Shown here: in pieces, positions 38,581-47,155 of the stretch | How the letters are laid out: each line of letters starts with the position of its first letter | Numbering within the stretch: the first letter of the stretch is position 1 | DNA from: Bryobacteraceae bacterium CoA2 C42 | GTDB lineage: Bacteria; Acidobacteriota; Terriglobia; Bryobacterales; Bryobacteraceae | Length of the DNA stretch: 64,000 nt | Assembly: GCA_019931245.1 (NCBI GenBank) | Contig: JAINDL010000047.1 | Span: forward strand, 1 to 64,000 | Direction of reading: 5' to 3' | Program-made: the position numbers and the translations under genes | Notes under the pieces: model-generated | Told to the model about the DNA's origin: nothing | The model's database searches: none | The model's input: only the letters and a program-made list of their open reading frames with translations

Positions 38581-39324
38581 ATGGGCTTTTTCGATTTAAC
38601 CGGCCAGACGGCGATTGTAACCGGCGCGGCCTCGGGGATTGGCGCCGCCATTGCGCGGCGGCTGGCCAAGGCGGGGGCGACCGTCGCCATCGCGGATATT
38701 AATGGCGCCGCGGCAGCCGAAGTGGCTGCGACCATTCCGGGCGCGCTCGCGGTGGCCATGGATGTAACCAGCACCGAATCGGTGCAGGCGGCCGTCGACA
38801 GCGTCGTGGCGCAGACCGGACGGGTGCATATCCTCGTCAACAACGCCGGTATCGGCGGCAAGGCCGCCCCGCTGTGGGAGCAGAGCATCGAGGACTGGCA
38901 CCGCTGTATCGCCATCAACATGGATGGCGTCTGGAACGGCTGCAAGGCCGTGCTGCCGCACATGCGCGAGCACAAATACGGCCGGATTGTGAACATCGCC
39001 TCGATCGCCGGCAAGGAAGGCAACCCGAACATGACCGCCTATTCGGCCACCAAGGCGGCCGTCATCGGCTTCACCAAGTCGGTGGCGAAAGAGGTGGCCA
39101 CCGAGGGCATCTGCGTCAACGCCGTCAGTCCGGCCGTGGTCCGCACCCCGATTCTGGAGCAGTTGACGCCGCAGCAGGTCTCCTACATGACCGAAAAGAT
39201 TCCCATGCGGCGGACGGGGGAGCCCGAGGAGATCGCCGCCGTGGTGCATTTCCTGTCGAGCCCCGACTGCAGCTTTGTGACCGCCCAGACCTACGACGCC
39301 TCGGGCGGCCGCGCCACCTACTAA
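38581..39324 (+). CDS. Short-chain dehydrogenase/reductase, FabG-like
   Basis: 247 residues, classical SDR. NAD(P) site TGAASGIGAAIA (residues 12-23), NNAGIGG near 86, catalytic serine in IVNIASIAGKEG and the Y-x3-K pair in TAYSATKAAVIGF near residue 153. The acidic residue at the end of the second strand (VAIADINGA) favours NAD(H). The end, SPDCSFVTAQTYDASGGRATY, is typical of sugar or 3-oxoacyl reductases. Substrate undetermined. TAGGAG lies about 9 nt before the ATG at 38581. Confidence 0.9.
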   Translation: MGFFDLTGQTAIVTGAASGIGAAIARRLAKAGATVAIADINGAAAAEVAATIPGALAVAMDVTSTESVQAAVDSVVAQTGRVHILVNNAGIGGKAAPLWEQSIEDWHRCIAINMDGVWNGCKAVLPHMREHKYGRIVNIASIAGKEGNPNMTAYSATKAAVIGFTKSVAKEVATEGICVNAVSPAVVRTPILEQLTPQQVSYMTEKIPMRRTGEPEEIAAVVHFLSSPDCSFVTAQTYDASGGRATY

Positions 39325-39345
39325 CCCCACGAGTAACCCCTACCC

Positions 39346-40743
39346 ATGCTTCTCCTGCCCTCGCAATATGCTGATGCGCCACTGCGCGACCTGCTGCACG
39401 AAGCCGGCCTGGGGCGCATCGGCGTCGACCGGGCCTTCGTTCAGGCGATTCTCGACCGCGGCCCCGGCGGCGCGGCCGCCGAGGTGGCGGCCTATGCCCT
39501 CGAGCAGCCGGAAGAGGATCGCGTTGAACTGTCGGTCGATCTGTTCTACATCCTGCGAGCCCTGCGGGACCCGGCCGCGATCCCATTTCTGATCCACTTG
39601 CTGCATCAGGATGACGGCGAAGCGCCGGACGAGATCTACGAGGCGCTCGGCGAACTCGGAGAGGCGGCCGTCGAACCCCTCCTTGCTTTGCGCGAGGAGG
39701 CCGAGGGGGAGCAGCGGGCCAACCTGGAGTTCCTGCTGGCCGGACTCGGCGTGAAGGACGATCGCATCCGGCGGATTCTGCTCGACCGGCTCGAAACTGA
39801 CCCCGCCGATGCCGCCATCAACCTGAGCCTGTACGGCGACCGGGAACTGATCCCGGCCATGCAGCAGCGGCTCGACCGGATGGGAGAGGACGAACAGGAC
39901 CAGAAGCGGGAGCTCGAGTACTCCCTGCGCAATCTCGAAGCGCCGGTGATCGAAGATGGCCCCCCTCCCTTCGATGTGTTCGCCAACTTCGAGGACGTGG
40001 CCCCGCCGGTGTGGGACGTTCTTGAGGCGGACGAGATTGTCGAGCTGCTCGCGCACCCCGACCCCGGCGTCCGCAAAGAGGCCGCCGAAGCGCTCGTCGA
40101 CGAGGAGCCCGACGACGATCTGCTCGCGGCCCTCATGGGCGCCGCCGAGAACGATAGCGACCCGGCCGTCCGGGGAGCCGCCTGGCAGAGCCTCTCGGAA
40201 TACTGGGAGGAGCCCGGCGTGGCCGAGAAGCTGCGGGGCCGGATGGCGGACCCGACCGCGTCCCCGCTCGAACGGGCCGGCGCCGCCATTGCCGTGGCTT
40301 CGAACGAGTTGACCCCGGCCGTCGAAGCCGTGCTGCGGGAACTCTACGACCGGGATGAGACCCGGCCGCAGGCCATGCGGGCAATGTGGCGGACGTTTGA
40401 TCAGCGCTTCTCCCCTATATTTTCCAAGCACTTGCAGGACCCGATCCGCCCCGTGCAAAACGAAGCCATTACCGGCGTGGGCTATCTCGGGATGGTTTAC
40501 GAATCCAAGCACCTCGAACAGATGTTCGACGATCCCGACCTGCGCGAGCGCGCCCTGTTCGCCTACGCGCTCTGCTGTGCCGGCGATACCACCCGGTCGA
40601 ACGCCAAGAAGCTCTACCGCAGGATCGCTGACCTCGCCGGCAGCCTCGATGAGGAGGAGAAGGCGGTCGTCGAGACGGCCATCGATACGCGCCTGGCCCT
40701 GCATGGTCAGGAGCCGGTCTTCGCCCGGCCGCATGAGCATTAG
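39346..40743 (+). CDS. HEAT-repeat protein, acidic
   Basis: 465 residues, strongly acidic, no signal peptide. Repeated helix pairs of the PBS-lyase HEAT type are visible: AAIPFLIHLLHQDDGEAPDE with IYEALGELGEAAVEPLLALR, EIVELLAHPDPGVRKEAAEA and LMGAAENDSDPAVRGAAWQS. No catalytic domain. Likely a scaffold or binding protein, partner unknown. It begins 22 nt after the SDR gene with a weak ribosome site. Odd feature: its last 24 coding bases begin a 30-bp tandem repeat that runs on beyond the stop (40741-40843), repeating the tail and stop codon. Confidence 0.8.
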   Translation: MLLLPSQYADAPLRDLLHEAGLGRIGVDRAFVQAILDRGPGGAAAEVAAYALEQPEEDRVELSVDLFYILRALRDPAAIPFLIHLLHQDDGEAPDEIYEALGELGEAAVEPLLALREEAEGEQRANLEFLLAGLGVKDDRIRRILLDRLETDPADAAINLSLYGDRELIPAMQQRLDRMGEDEQDQKRELEYSLRNLEAPVIEDGPPPFDVFANFEDVAPPVWDVLEADEIVELLAHPDPGVRKEAAEALVDEEPDDDLLAALMGAAENDSDPAVRGAAWQSLSEYWEEPGVAEKLRGRMADPTASPLERAGAAIAVASNELTPAVEAVLRELYDRDETRPQAMRAMWRTFDQRFSPIFSKHLQDPIRPVQNEAITGVGYLGMVYESKHLEQMFDDPDLRERALFAYALCCAGDTTRSNAKKLYRRIADLAGSLDEEEKAVVETAIDTRLALHGQEPVFARPHEH

Positions 40744-40843
40744 GCCGTCAGGGCCCGGCCGCGTGCGCAGTAGGCCGTTAGGGCCCGGCCGCGTGAGCAG
40801 TAGGCCCTCAGGGCCCGGCCGCGTGCGCAGTAGGCCGTCAGGG
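40741..40843 (+). repeat. 30-bp tandem repeat, 3.4 units, grown from the 3' end of the HEAT gene
   Basis: Units 40741-40770, 40771-40800, 40801-40830 and partial 40831-40843. Each begins TAGGCC and continues to GGCCCGGCCGCGTGCGCAG, differing at 1-3 bases. The same sequence minus its first bases is the end of the HEAT coding region (40720-40740), so units are in frame and each begins with the TAG stop. Confidence 0.85.
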
Positions 40844-40859
40844 AAAGTGAGGAAATGCT

Positions 40860-40865
40860 TATAAT
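40860..40865 (+). promoter_or_regulatory. Consensus -10 box for the glycosyltransferase gene
   Basis: TATAAT at 40860-40865, 21 nt before the ATG at 40887, with TG three bases upstream. No good -35 is seen at 16-18 nt. GGAGAGG (40866-40872) lies a little far from the ATG to be the ribosome site. Confidence 0.5.
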
Positions 40866-40886
40866 GGAGAGGTTGAGCCTTGCTCC

Positions 40887-42092
40887 ATGCCAGCTCGCCC
40901 CTCCATTCGCGTGGCCTACTTCACGGACTCCTTTGCGGAGGTGAATGGATTGGCGCGTACCAGCCGGGAACTGTCCGGCTTTACGCGTCGAAACGGCCTG
41001 CCGCTCCTGCTCGTGCGGCCGGGCGAGGAGACGGCCAGTTGGTCCGAGGGTAACCAGATGCACGTGCAGCTGCATCGGGCCGTGACGTCGATCCCCGTCG
41101 ATAGTGAGCTGTCGTTTGACCCACTCCTCCCGCGCCATCTGCTGCGGCTGCGAACGGCGATCCGCCGGTTTCGGCCGGACGTGATCCATGTCACCGGACC
41201 GGGCGATATCGGGCTGATGGGGGCGTATTTTGCCTTTTACTACGGCATCCCGCTCGTCGCCTCCTGGCATAACAACCTGCATGAGCTGGCCGCCCGGCGG
41301 CTGCATCTGCTGCTCGATCAGCCGCTGTTTTCGCTCGTGCCGCGCGCCTACGCCGCCTTTGTCACGTCGTTGACCGAACGGGGGGCGCTCGAGAGCGTGA
41401 CGCTGTTCTATAAGCTGGCGCGCCGGCTGTTTGCGCCGAACCCGGACCTCGTCCGGTTTCTCGGGGAGCAGACGGGCAAGCCCGTGCACCTGATGCGGCG
41501 GGCGGTGGATACGAATCTGTTTCATCCCGGCCGGCGGCTGCGCCAGGACGGGGCGTTTACGCTCGGTTTCGCCGGCCGTCTGCAACCGGAAAAGAACGTC
41601 CGTCTGCTCGCGCAGGTGCAGCGGGCGTTGCCCGGGGGGCACCACCGTTTTCTCATCATCGGAGAAGGGTTTGAAAAGGCGTGGCTGCGGCGCCGTTTGC
41701 GGCGCGCCGAGTTTTGCCATTTCCTCGACGGCGCCGAACTCGCCGGGGCCTACGCGGGCATGGACCTATTTTTGAACCCGTCGCTCACCGATACCTACGG
41801 CACAAGCACCCACGAGGCGCTCGCCAGCGGCGTACCGGCGATCGTCATGAACCAGGGCGGGCCACAGCATCTGATCGAAACCGGGGTGAACGGCTACGTC
41901 TGCCAGAGCGAAGCGCACTTTGTGCGGCGGGTTGCCGACCTGATTGCCAGTCCGGTAGAGTTACAACGAATGCGCCTCGAAGCGCGGGAATCGGCCTGCC
42001 GCGTGAGCTGGGACCGCGTCTTTGACGACGTGTACCATGTATACGAAGCCGCTTGCGGCCATCATCCGACCGACCTTCGAGTAGCCAGTTGA
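40887..42092 (+). CDS. Glycosyltransferase, GT4 family-like
   Basis: 401 residues, GT-B fold. N-terminal domain begins IRVAYFTDSFAEVNGLARTS; HVTGPGDIGLMGAYFAFYYG and PLVASWHNNLHELAARRLHL follow. The C-terminal domain has LGFAGRLQPEKNVRLLAQVQ (near residue 228), IIGEGFEKAWLRRRL and the donor-site block FLNPSLTDTYGTSTHEALASG with G-x-P-A-I-V-M-N-Q-G-G-P. Resembles enzymes making alpha-mannosyl or diacylglycerol sugars, but the acceptor cannot be told. ATG at 40887; the stop overlaps a possible TTG start of the permease gene. Confidence 0.87.
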   Translation: MPARPSIRVAYFTDSFAEVNGLARTSRELSGFTRRNGLPLLLVRPGEETASWSEGNQMHVQLHRAVTSIPVDSELSFDPLLPRHLLRLRTAIRRFRPDVIHVTGPGDIGLMGAYFAFYYGIPLVASWHNNLHELAARRLHLLLDQPLFSLVPRAYAAFVTSLTERGALESVTLFYKLARRLFAPNPDLVRFLGEQTGKPVHLMRRAVDTNLFHPGRRLRQDGAFTLGFAGRLQPEKNVRLLAQVQRALPGGHHRFLIIGEGFEKAWLRRRLRRAEFCHFLDGAELAGAYAGMDLFLNPSLTDTYGTSTHEALASGVPAIVMNQGGPQHLIETGVNGYVCQSEAHFVRRVADLIASPVELQRMRLEARESACRVSWDRVFDDVYHVYEAACGHHPTDLRVAS

Positions 42093-43453
42093 ATCAACCA
42101 TCCTCCTCTCTCCTCCGCCAGCTTGGGCTGGTAAGCGCCACGGCGCTGGTCATTTCAAACATGGTGGGAACCGGGATCTTCACGACCACCGGCTTTCTGG
42201 CGGGCGACCTGGGGGCGCCCGGCATGGTCCTGGGAATCTGGGTGGTGGGGGCGATTGTGGCTCTGGCGGGTGCTTTCTGCTACTCGGAGCTGGGTATTAA
42301 CTTTCCCAGTTCCGGCGGAGAGTACGTCTACCTGACGCAGGCCTACGGACCGACCTGGGGCTTCATGGAGGGTTGGATCTCCTTCACCGCGGGTTTTTCG
42401 GCGCCCATCGCGCTGGCGGCGCTGGCTTTTTCTGATTATCTGGGTTACTTCTTCCCGGCCGTCAAGCAGGCCAGTTCGACGGCCATCGGGCCGTTTACAG
42501 TGGGCGGGGCGCAAATGGTGGCTTCGGCGCTGATTGCGGGCTTCGCGGTGCTGAATCTGTTCGGGATCCGGCTGGCGGCGAGTGTGCAAAACGTGCTGAC
42601 GGCGGTGAAGCTGAGCGTGATCGTGGGCTTTCTCGTCTTTGCGTTCGCCGTGGGCAAGGGAGATTGGGGGCATTTTGAGCAGGCGGCGGTGCGGACGTCG
42701 ACCTCGCCGCTGTGGGAGCAGTTCGCCACCAGCTTGATCTTCATCTACGTGGCGTACTCGGGTTGGAACGCGGCTACCTACGTGGCCGAGGAGCTGCGGA
42801 CCCCGGAGCGCACGCTGCCGCTGGCGCTGACGCTCGGCACCGCGCTGGTAGCGGCCCTCTTTGTCGGGCTGAACTTGGCCTATATCTACGCCCAGCCGCT
42901 TGAGCAGATGAAGAGCGTGGTGGCGGTCGGCTCGCTGGCGGCTTCGAACCTGTTCGGGCCAGAGGTGGCGAGCCTGTTTAGCGGACTCATGGCGGTTTCG
43001 CTCCTGGCGACGGTGAATGCGATGGTCACCATCGGTCCGCGGGTCTATTATGCGATGGCGCAGAACAAGGCGTTTTTCCCGGCCGCGGCGCGGGTACATG
43101 AGCAGTGGCGGACGCCGCATATCGCCATTGCCATGCAGGCCGTCTGCGCTGTGGCGATGTGTTTTCTCTCCTTTCGGGACCTGATGTTCTACGTCGGGTT
43201 TCTACTGAACGCGTTTTCGGTGCTGGCCGTGGCCTCGCTGTTCGTCTTCCGGAAGCGGGCGGGCTGGCAGCGGCTCGGGGTTGTCAACTTCGCCTGGCCG
43301 CTGATTCCTGCCTTCTACATACTGGTGGGGGCCTGGGTGGCGGGATCGGGCTTTCTGATGCGGCCGTCGGTCTCGCTGGCCGCCCTGGGTACGGTGGCCC
43401 TAGGTGCTTTTGCTTACAAGATTTTTCTTGCGCCGCGCCGCGCCGCCGCCTAG
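42089..43453 (+). CDS. APC-family amino acid permease
   Basis: 454 residues, about 12 membrane segments. N-terminal signature ALVISNMVGTGIFTTTGFLA (APC helix 1 unwound GTGIF motif), then GAFCYSELGINFPSSGGEYV and YVAYSGWNAATYVAEELRTP. It likely carries amino acids or related solutes by cation symport or exchange; the substrate is unknown. I prefer the TTG at 42089, which overlaps the stop of the glycosyltransferase gene (TTGA); another TTG at 42053 would add 12 polar residues. Both lack a clear ribosome site. Confidence 0.87.
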   Translation: MNQPSSSLLRQLGLVSATALVISNMVGTGIFTTTGFLAGDLGAPGMVLGIWVVGAIVALAGAFCYSELGINFPSSGGEYVYLTQAYGPTWGFMEGWISFTAGFSAPIALAALAFSDYLGYFFPAVKQASSTAIGPFTVGGAQMVASALIAGFAVLNLFGIRLAASVQNVLTAVKLSVIVGFLVFAFAVGKGDWGHFEQAAVRTSTSPLWEQFATSLIFIYVAYSGWNAATYVAEELRTPERTLPLALTLGTALVAALFVGLNLAYIYAQPLEQMKSVVAVGSLAASNLFGPEVASLFSGLMAVSLLATVNAMVTIGPRVYYAMAQNKAFFPAAARVHEQWRTPHIAIAMQAVCAVAMCFLSFRDLMFYVGFLLNAFSVLAVASLFVFRKRAGWQRLGVVNFAWPLIPAFYILVGAWVAGSGFLMRPSVSLAALGTVALGAFAYKIFLAPRRAAA

Positions 43454-43462
43454 CATCGAGGC

Positions 43463-43912
43463 ATGGGCATCGTGTTGTTTTTCTTCGCGGCCGCCGGGCT
43501 GCTGGCCGCCGAGCCGGATCTTTCCGGCACTTGGCGCTTAAATCCGGACAAGAGCGACTTCGGGTCAGCGCCGCGGCCCGGCGCGGTGGTGACCAGGATT
43601 CGGCAGCAGGCCGGCGAACTGGCTGCGGAATCAACGGTGAGCGGGCGGGTGAGTCAGTATCGGTGGACGCTCGATGGCAAGGAGTCGGTCAACGTGATCG
43701 GGGGCAACGAGGTGAAGGCGGTGGCGGGTTGGCGGGGGCCGATTCTGCAGGTGCGGTCGAAGGTGACGGCGCAGGGCCGCGCGTTGTCGATGACGGATCA
43801 GTACAGTTTGTCGGCCGACGGGCGGGAGATGACGGTGTTTCGGACGATTAGCGGTCCGCAGGGCGAGGTAGAGCAGCGCTACGTCTACGACAAAGACCCG
43901 AGTGCCAAGTAA
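43463..43912 (+). CDS. Exported hypothetical protein, lipocalin-like
   Basis: 149 residues: signal peptide (MGIVLFFFAAAGLLAAEP) and a small beta-rich mature part opening PDLSGTWRLNPDKSDFGSAP, with VSQYRWTLDGKE and later SLSADGREMTVFRTISGPQG. This 'D-L-S-G-T-W-x-L-N-x-x-K-S' opening is frequent in acidobacterial exported proteins with no known function. ATG at 43463; TAGCAT at 43451-43456 is placed 6 nt upstream, another leaderless-type arrangement. Confidence 0.75.
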   Translation: MGIVLFFFAAAGLLAAEPDLSGTWRLNPDKSDFGSAPRPGAVVTRIRQQAGELAAESTVSGRVSQYRWTLDGKESVNVIGGNEVKAVAGWRGPILQVRSKVTAQGRALSMTDQYSLSADGREMTVFRTISGPQGEVEQRYVYDKDPSAK

Positions 43913-43999
43913 GGGTTTTTTTTCGGTACTGTAACCGTTTCTGCGGATTGGTGGAACCTCCGTCCTATGATGAACTAGGCTAGATAGTCGTGTATAGTC

Positions 44000-45289
44000 A
44001 TGAAGCGGAATCTGGTTCCTTTGCTCGGTATCGCGTTTGTTGTCGCTGTGGCGACAACAGGAATTTTTTATGGCCTGTTCGTGGGGCGGCTACGGGACAG
44101 TGAGGCCAGCGCGGCGAAGCGGACGATCGTGGTGGCGGCGCGGCCCATTGATCGGGGGCGTCAGGTAGGTGCCGCAGACCTGAAGCTTTCGCCCTGGTCC
44201 GGGGCGTTGCCGCCGGGGGCGTATCAGCGGGTGGAGGACGTGGTCGGCAAAACGATCTACCGTGCCGCCCTCGAGAACGAGCCGATTACCGAGGATCGGA
44301 CGGTGGTCGAGGAGAGTAAGGGGGAGCGAGGCGTCATCGCCAAGGGGATGCGGGCGATCTCAGTCCGGGTCTCGGAATCGAATGGATTGATGCCGTTTCT
44401 GCGGGCGGGTCACCGGGTGGATCTGCAGGTGGTGAACCTGCGGGGAGACGATCCGGTGGTACGGACGCTGCTGCAAAACGCCGAGGTGTTGAGCGTGCAG
44501 GGCGCCGAGAACAACGGGCAGGGCATGGTTCCGCTCGTGAACCTGCTCGTCGATCCGCGAGATGCCGACCGGGTGGCGCTGGCCGATTCGGCGGCGCGGA
44601 TCCGGTTGCTGCTGCGCAACCAGACGGATGAGGAGCATTTGGCGCGGCCGGCCATGGCGTTTCGTCAGGTCTTCACCGAGCCGCTGCCGCGCGGACCGGC
44701 GGTGCCGCCGGCGCTGGCGCCGGGCCCGGACCCGGGGCCTTCCGTGGCGCGGGTGGATTTTGAGGTGAAACTGGTGAGCGGGCGGGCCAGTTTTTTTGAA
44801 GACAATTTGACTCGTCTCACGGGGCCGCCGCAGGAGGCGGCCGTGCGCATCGCCGCGCTGCAGCGGGGCGTGGGGAGCGATGCGGTGATGCGACCGCAGG
44901 AGTTGCTGTCGAGGGAGACGCTGCGGGCCGCCGATCAGGGTGCGGTGACAGTGCGGGCGGGGTCGAGTTGGAAGGCGGCCAACGGCAATGCCTGCGGGTT
45001 GCGGATTCAGCTTCTGCCGCGCGTGGGCGGCAACGGGGCGATCCGTCTGCGCGTGGAGCCCGAGATGACGATGGAGTGGGGCCAGGGTTCGACCACCCGG
45101 CGCGTGGTGGCCGACGTTGATTTGACCGATGGGCAGACGATGGCGCTCTCCGGTTTTGGCCGGGCCGCGGAGTCCGCCACTCTGCTCCAGAAGATCTTTG
45201 GCGGGCGGATCAACCCCGGCGCGAGTCAGGACCTGATTGTGTTGATCACCCCGCGCGTGATGTCGCCCGTTGTGCAGGCCGCCCGGTAG
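44000..45289 (+). CDS. cpaB: CpaB/RcpC pilus-assembly protein fused to a secretin-like C-terminal region
   Basis: 429 residues. One N-terminal membrane segment (about 6-27), a SAF domain (about 40-100; IVVAARPIDRGRQVGAADLK) and a CpaB/RcpC domain (about 105-215; ISVRVSESNGLMPFLRAGHR, VDLQVVNL, LVDPRDADRVALA). After a proline-rich linker (about 225-245) the last ~180 residues resemble the C-terminal secretin domain: IQLLPRVGGNGAIRLRVEPE, ADVDLTDGQTMALSGFGR, LQKIFGGRI and the near-terminal SQDLIVLITPRVMSPV. Ordinary CpaB is ~260-320 residues without this. Role: Tad/Flp pilus assembly in the periplasm. Followed by tadB (7 nt) and tadC. Confidence 0.8.
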   Translation: MKRNLVPLLGIAFVVAVATTGIFYGLFVGRLRDSEASAAKRTIVVAARPIDRGRQVGAADLKLSPWSGALPPGAYQRVEDVVGKTIYRAALENEPITEDRTVVEESKGERGVIAKGMRAISVRVSESNGLMPFLRAGHRVDLQVVNLRGDDPVVRTLLQNAEVLSVQGAENNGQGMVPLVNLLVDPRDADRVALADSAARIRLLLRNQTDEEHLARPAMAFRQVFTEPLPRGPAVPPALAPGPDPGPSVARVDFEVKLVSGRASFFEDNLTRLTGPPQEAAVRIAALQRGVGSDAVMRPQELLSRETLRAADQGAVTVRAGSSWKAANGNACGLRIQLLPRVGGNGAIRLRVEPEMTMEWGQGSTTRRVVADVDLTDGQTMALSGFGRAAESATLLQKIFGGRINPGASQDLIVLITPRVMSPVVQAAR

Positions 45290-45296
45290 GATTGTC

Positions 45297-46259
45297 ATGG
45301 AGATCGCTCTGATCCTGATCATCTTTACCGGTACCTTTCTGTTGGCGGCCCTGGCGGTGTTCATCGCCTCGTTCGTCCAAAGCCGGATCGGGGCGACCGC
45401 GCCGGCGGCTGAGGGCGCCGCTGGTATCGAGGAGCCGGAAGCCGGGCCGCTGCTGCGGGAGGAGTCGCTGAGTTCGATCACTCTCTGGCAGGCGCTGCTG
45501 CGGCGCCTCGATCTGATCGATAAGCTCAAGCAGCGGATGGATGAGGCGGATTTGCAGTGGTCGGTGGGGCGCGTGACCCTGGCGATGCTGCTGCTGGGGG
45601 GGCTTTTTTTCGCGATGGTGCAGGATAGCCGTCTGCTTCCCCCGGGCGCGGGCCTCGCCGCCTTTGTTCTTGGAGCTTGGCTGCCCTACTGGTTCATCGG
45701 CACGAAGCGGCAGCGGCGCCGGGCGCAGTTCGAGGCGCAGTTTCCGGATGCTCTTGAAAGCTTGGCCCGGATGATGCGCGCCGGCCACCCGTTGGCAAGC
45801 GCCTTTGAGGTTCTGGGCGCGGAGATTCCGGCGCCCCTGGGCGTTGAATTTCGGCGAATGGCCGACGAGCGGCGGCTCGGTGCGCCGCTCGACCAGGTGA
45901 TGGAGAACTTCGTGGCGCGAGTGCGGGTCGATGAGGTCCGCCTGTTCGTCGCCGCCACGCTCCTGCAGGCCCGGACCGGAGGGCGTCTGACCGAGGTGCT
46001 CGAGCGGTTGGCCGAGACGCTCCGCGAGAGCGCGGCGCTGCGCGGTGAAGTCCGCGCGCTTTCGGCCCAGGGCAAGATGACGGGTACCGTACTGACGCTG
46101 CTGCCCCTCGGGATTGCCACCATGCTCTATCTGACGGCGCCTGAGTTCCTCTCCGTGCTGTTCCTGCATCCCTACGGTAGGTACTTGATCTGGGCCGGGA
46201 TTGCGTGTGTGGTCACGGGTCACCTGGTGATTCAGTGGATTGTGAAGGTGAGAATCTAG
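45297..46259 (+). CDS. tadB: Tad pilus inner-membrane platform protein TadB (T2SS F family)
   Basis: 320 residues. An N-terminal membrane segment, a central pair of membrane segments (about 80-130), then the GspF-like cytoplasmic domain with RRRAQFEAQFPDALESLARM and MRAGHPLASAFEVLGAEIP, and two C-terminal membrane segments. ATG at 45297 is the only start consistent with the membrane N-terminus; an in-frame ATG-like start at 45270 lies inside cpaB. In Tad systems it forms the platform with TadC and works with the ATPase TadA, which is not in this window next to it. Confidence 0.87.
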   Translation: MEIALILIIFTGTFLLAALAVFIASFVQSRIGATAPAAEGAAGIEEPEAGPLLREESLSSITLWQALLRRLDLIDKLKQRMDEADLQWSVGRVTLAMLLLGGLFFAMVQDSRLLPPGAGLAAFVLGAWLPYWFIGTKRQRRRAQFEAQFPDALESLARMMRAGHPLASAFEVLGAEIPAPLGVEFRRMADERRLGAPLDQVMENFVARVRVDEVRLFVAATLLQARTGGRLTEVLERLAETLRESAALRGEVRALSAQGKMTGTVLTLLPLGIATMLYLTAPEFLSVLFLHPYGRYLIWAGIACVVTGHLVIQWIVKVRI

Positions 46260-46261
46260 CG

Positions 46262-47155
46262 ATGAGTCCCGAGGTCGCCCTGGCGGGCGGTTTTTTTCTT
46301 CTGGTGCTGGCACTGGTGGGCGGCGGCGGATACTGGTATCTGCAGCGGAGAGAATCAAACGGCCAGGACGATGGGGCTGAGCGGTTGCTGGCGGGTACCC
46401 TCGAGGCGTTTGGGGCGGCCGTGCCGGCGCGGGATTCGCAAGCCGAGCGGTATCGTAAGCTGCTGCGTTACGCGGGCTTCCGGCGGCCGGAGGCGCTGTC
46501 GATCTTTTACGGCGCCAAGGCGGCTACCTCGGTAGCCCTCGGCACGCTGGCCGCGGTCGGTTCCCTGCTGCTGACCGATGCCGGGGTCCAGTGGCTCGTG
46601 GCGCTGCTGGCCGGCGGCGGCCTGGGTTATCTGCTGACGGACCGGGTGCTCGTCTCGCTGGGCAATCGCCGGGCCGAGCGCCTGAAACGCAGCCTCCCCC
46701 TCGCGCTGGAATTGCTGGTGCTGGCACTCGAAAGCGGACAGTCCCTCGATGGTGCGATGCTCGATACGGCCCGCGAACTTGAGAGTTCGCACCCGGATCT
46801 GGCCCGCGAACTGGCGAGCGTGCCGCCCGGGATCCTGTCCACGCGCAGCCGGCAGGACCAGCTCCGGCAACTGCTGAATCAGAATAAAGAGCCGGAGATC
46901 CGCCGCTTCGCGCAGGTGCTGCTCGACAGCGACCGTTTCGGAACCAGTCTGGCGGCGGCCCTGCGGAACCAGACCCGTTACCTGCGGACCAGCCTCCGGC
47001 AGCAGGCCCAGGAACAGGCCCGGAAGGTGAGTGTGAAGCTGGTTTTCCCCGTCTTTTTTCTGATCTTTCCGGCCGTGCTGCTGGTGACACTCGGTCCGGC
47101 CGTGCTGCAACTGATGGACTCGCTGCAATCCGGCTTCGGCAACGTCATCCGGTAA
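46262..47155 (+). CDS. tadC: Tad pilus inner-membrane platform protein TadC (T2SS F family)
   Basis: 297 residues. N-terminal membrane segment, two central ones (about 84-125), the GspF-type segment LPLALELLVLALESGQSLDG and FAQVLLDSDRFGTSLAAALR, then QEQARKVSVKLVFPVFFLIF with the C-terminal membrane pair. Begins 2 nt after tadB. Its 3' end overlaps the convergent lhgO gene by 11 bp. No prepilin, ATPase or TadG-type genes lie after it. Confidence 0.87.
   Translation: MSPEVALAGGFFLLVLALVGGGGYWYLQRRESNGQDDGAERLLAGTLEAFGAAVPARDSQAERYRKLLRYAGFRRPEALSIFYGAKAATSVALGTLAAVGSLLLTDAGVQWLVALLAGGGLGYLLTDRVLVSLGNRRAERLKRSLPLALELLVLALESGQSLDGAMLDTARELESSHPDLARELASVPPGILSTRSRQDQLRQLLNQNKEPEIRRFAQVLLDSDRFGTSLAAALRNQTRYLRTSLRQQAQEQARKVSVKLVFPVFFLIFPAVLLVTLGPAVLQLMDSLQSGFGNVIR

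Noticed and set aside
40741-40843. CRISPR-like 30-bp repeats
   Set aside because: Units are directly adjacent with no spacers.
43913-43999. Sigma-54 promoter before cpaB
   Set aside because: No GG-N10-GC pair with the expected flanks; only a TATGAT at 43966 without a -35 partner.
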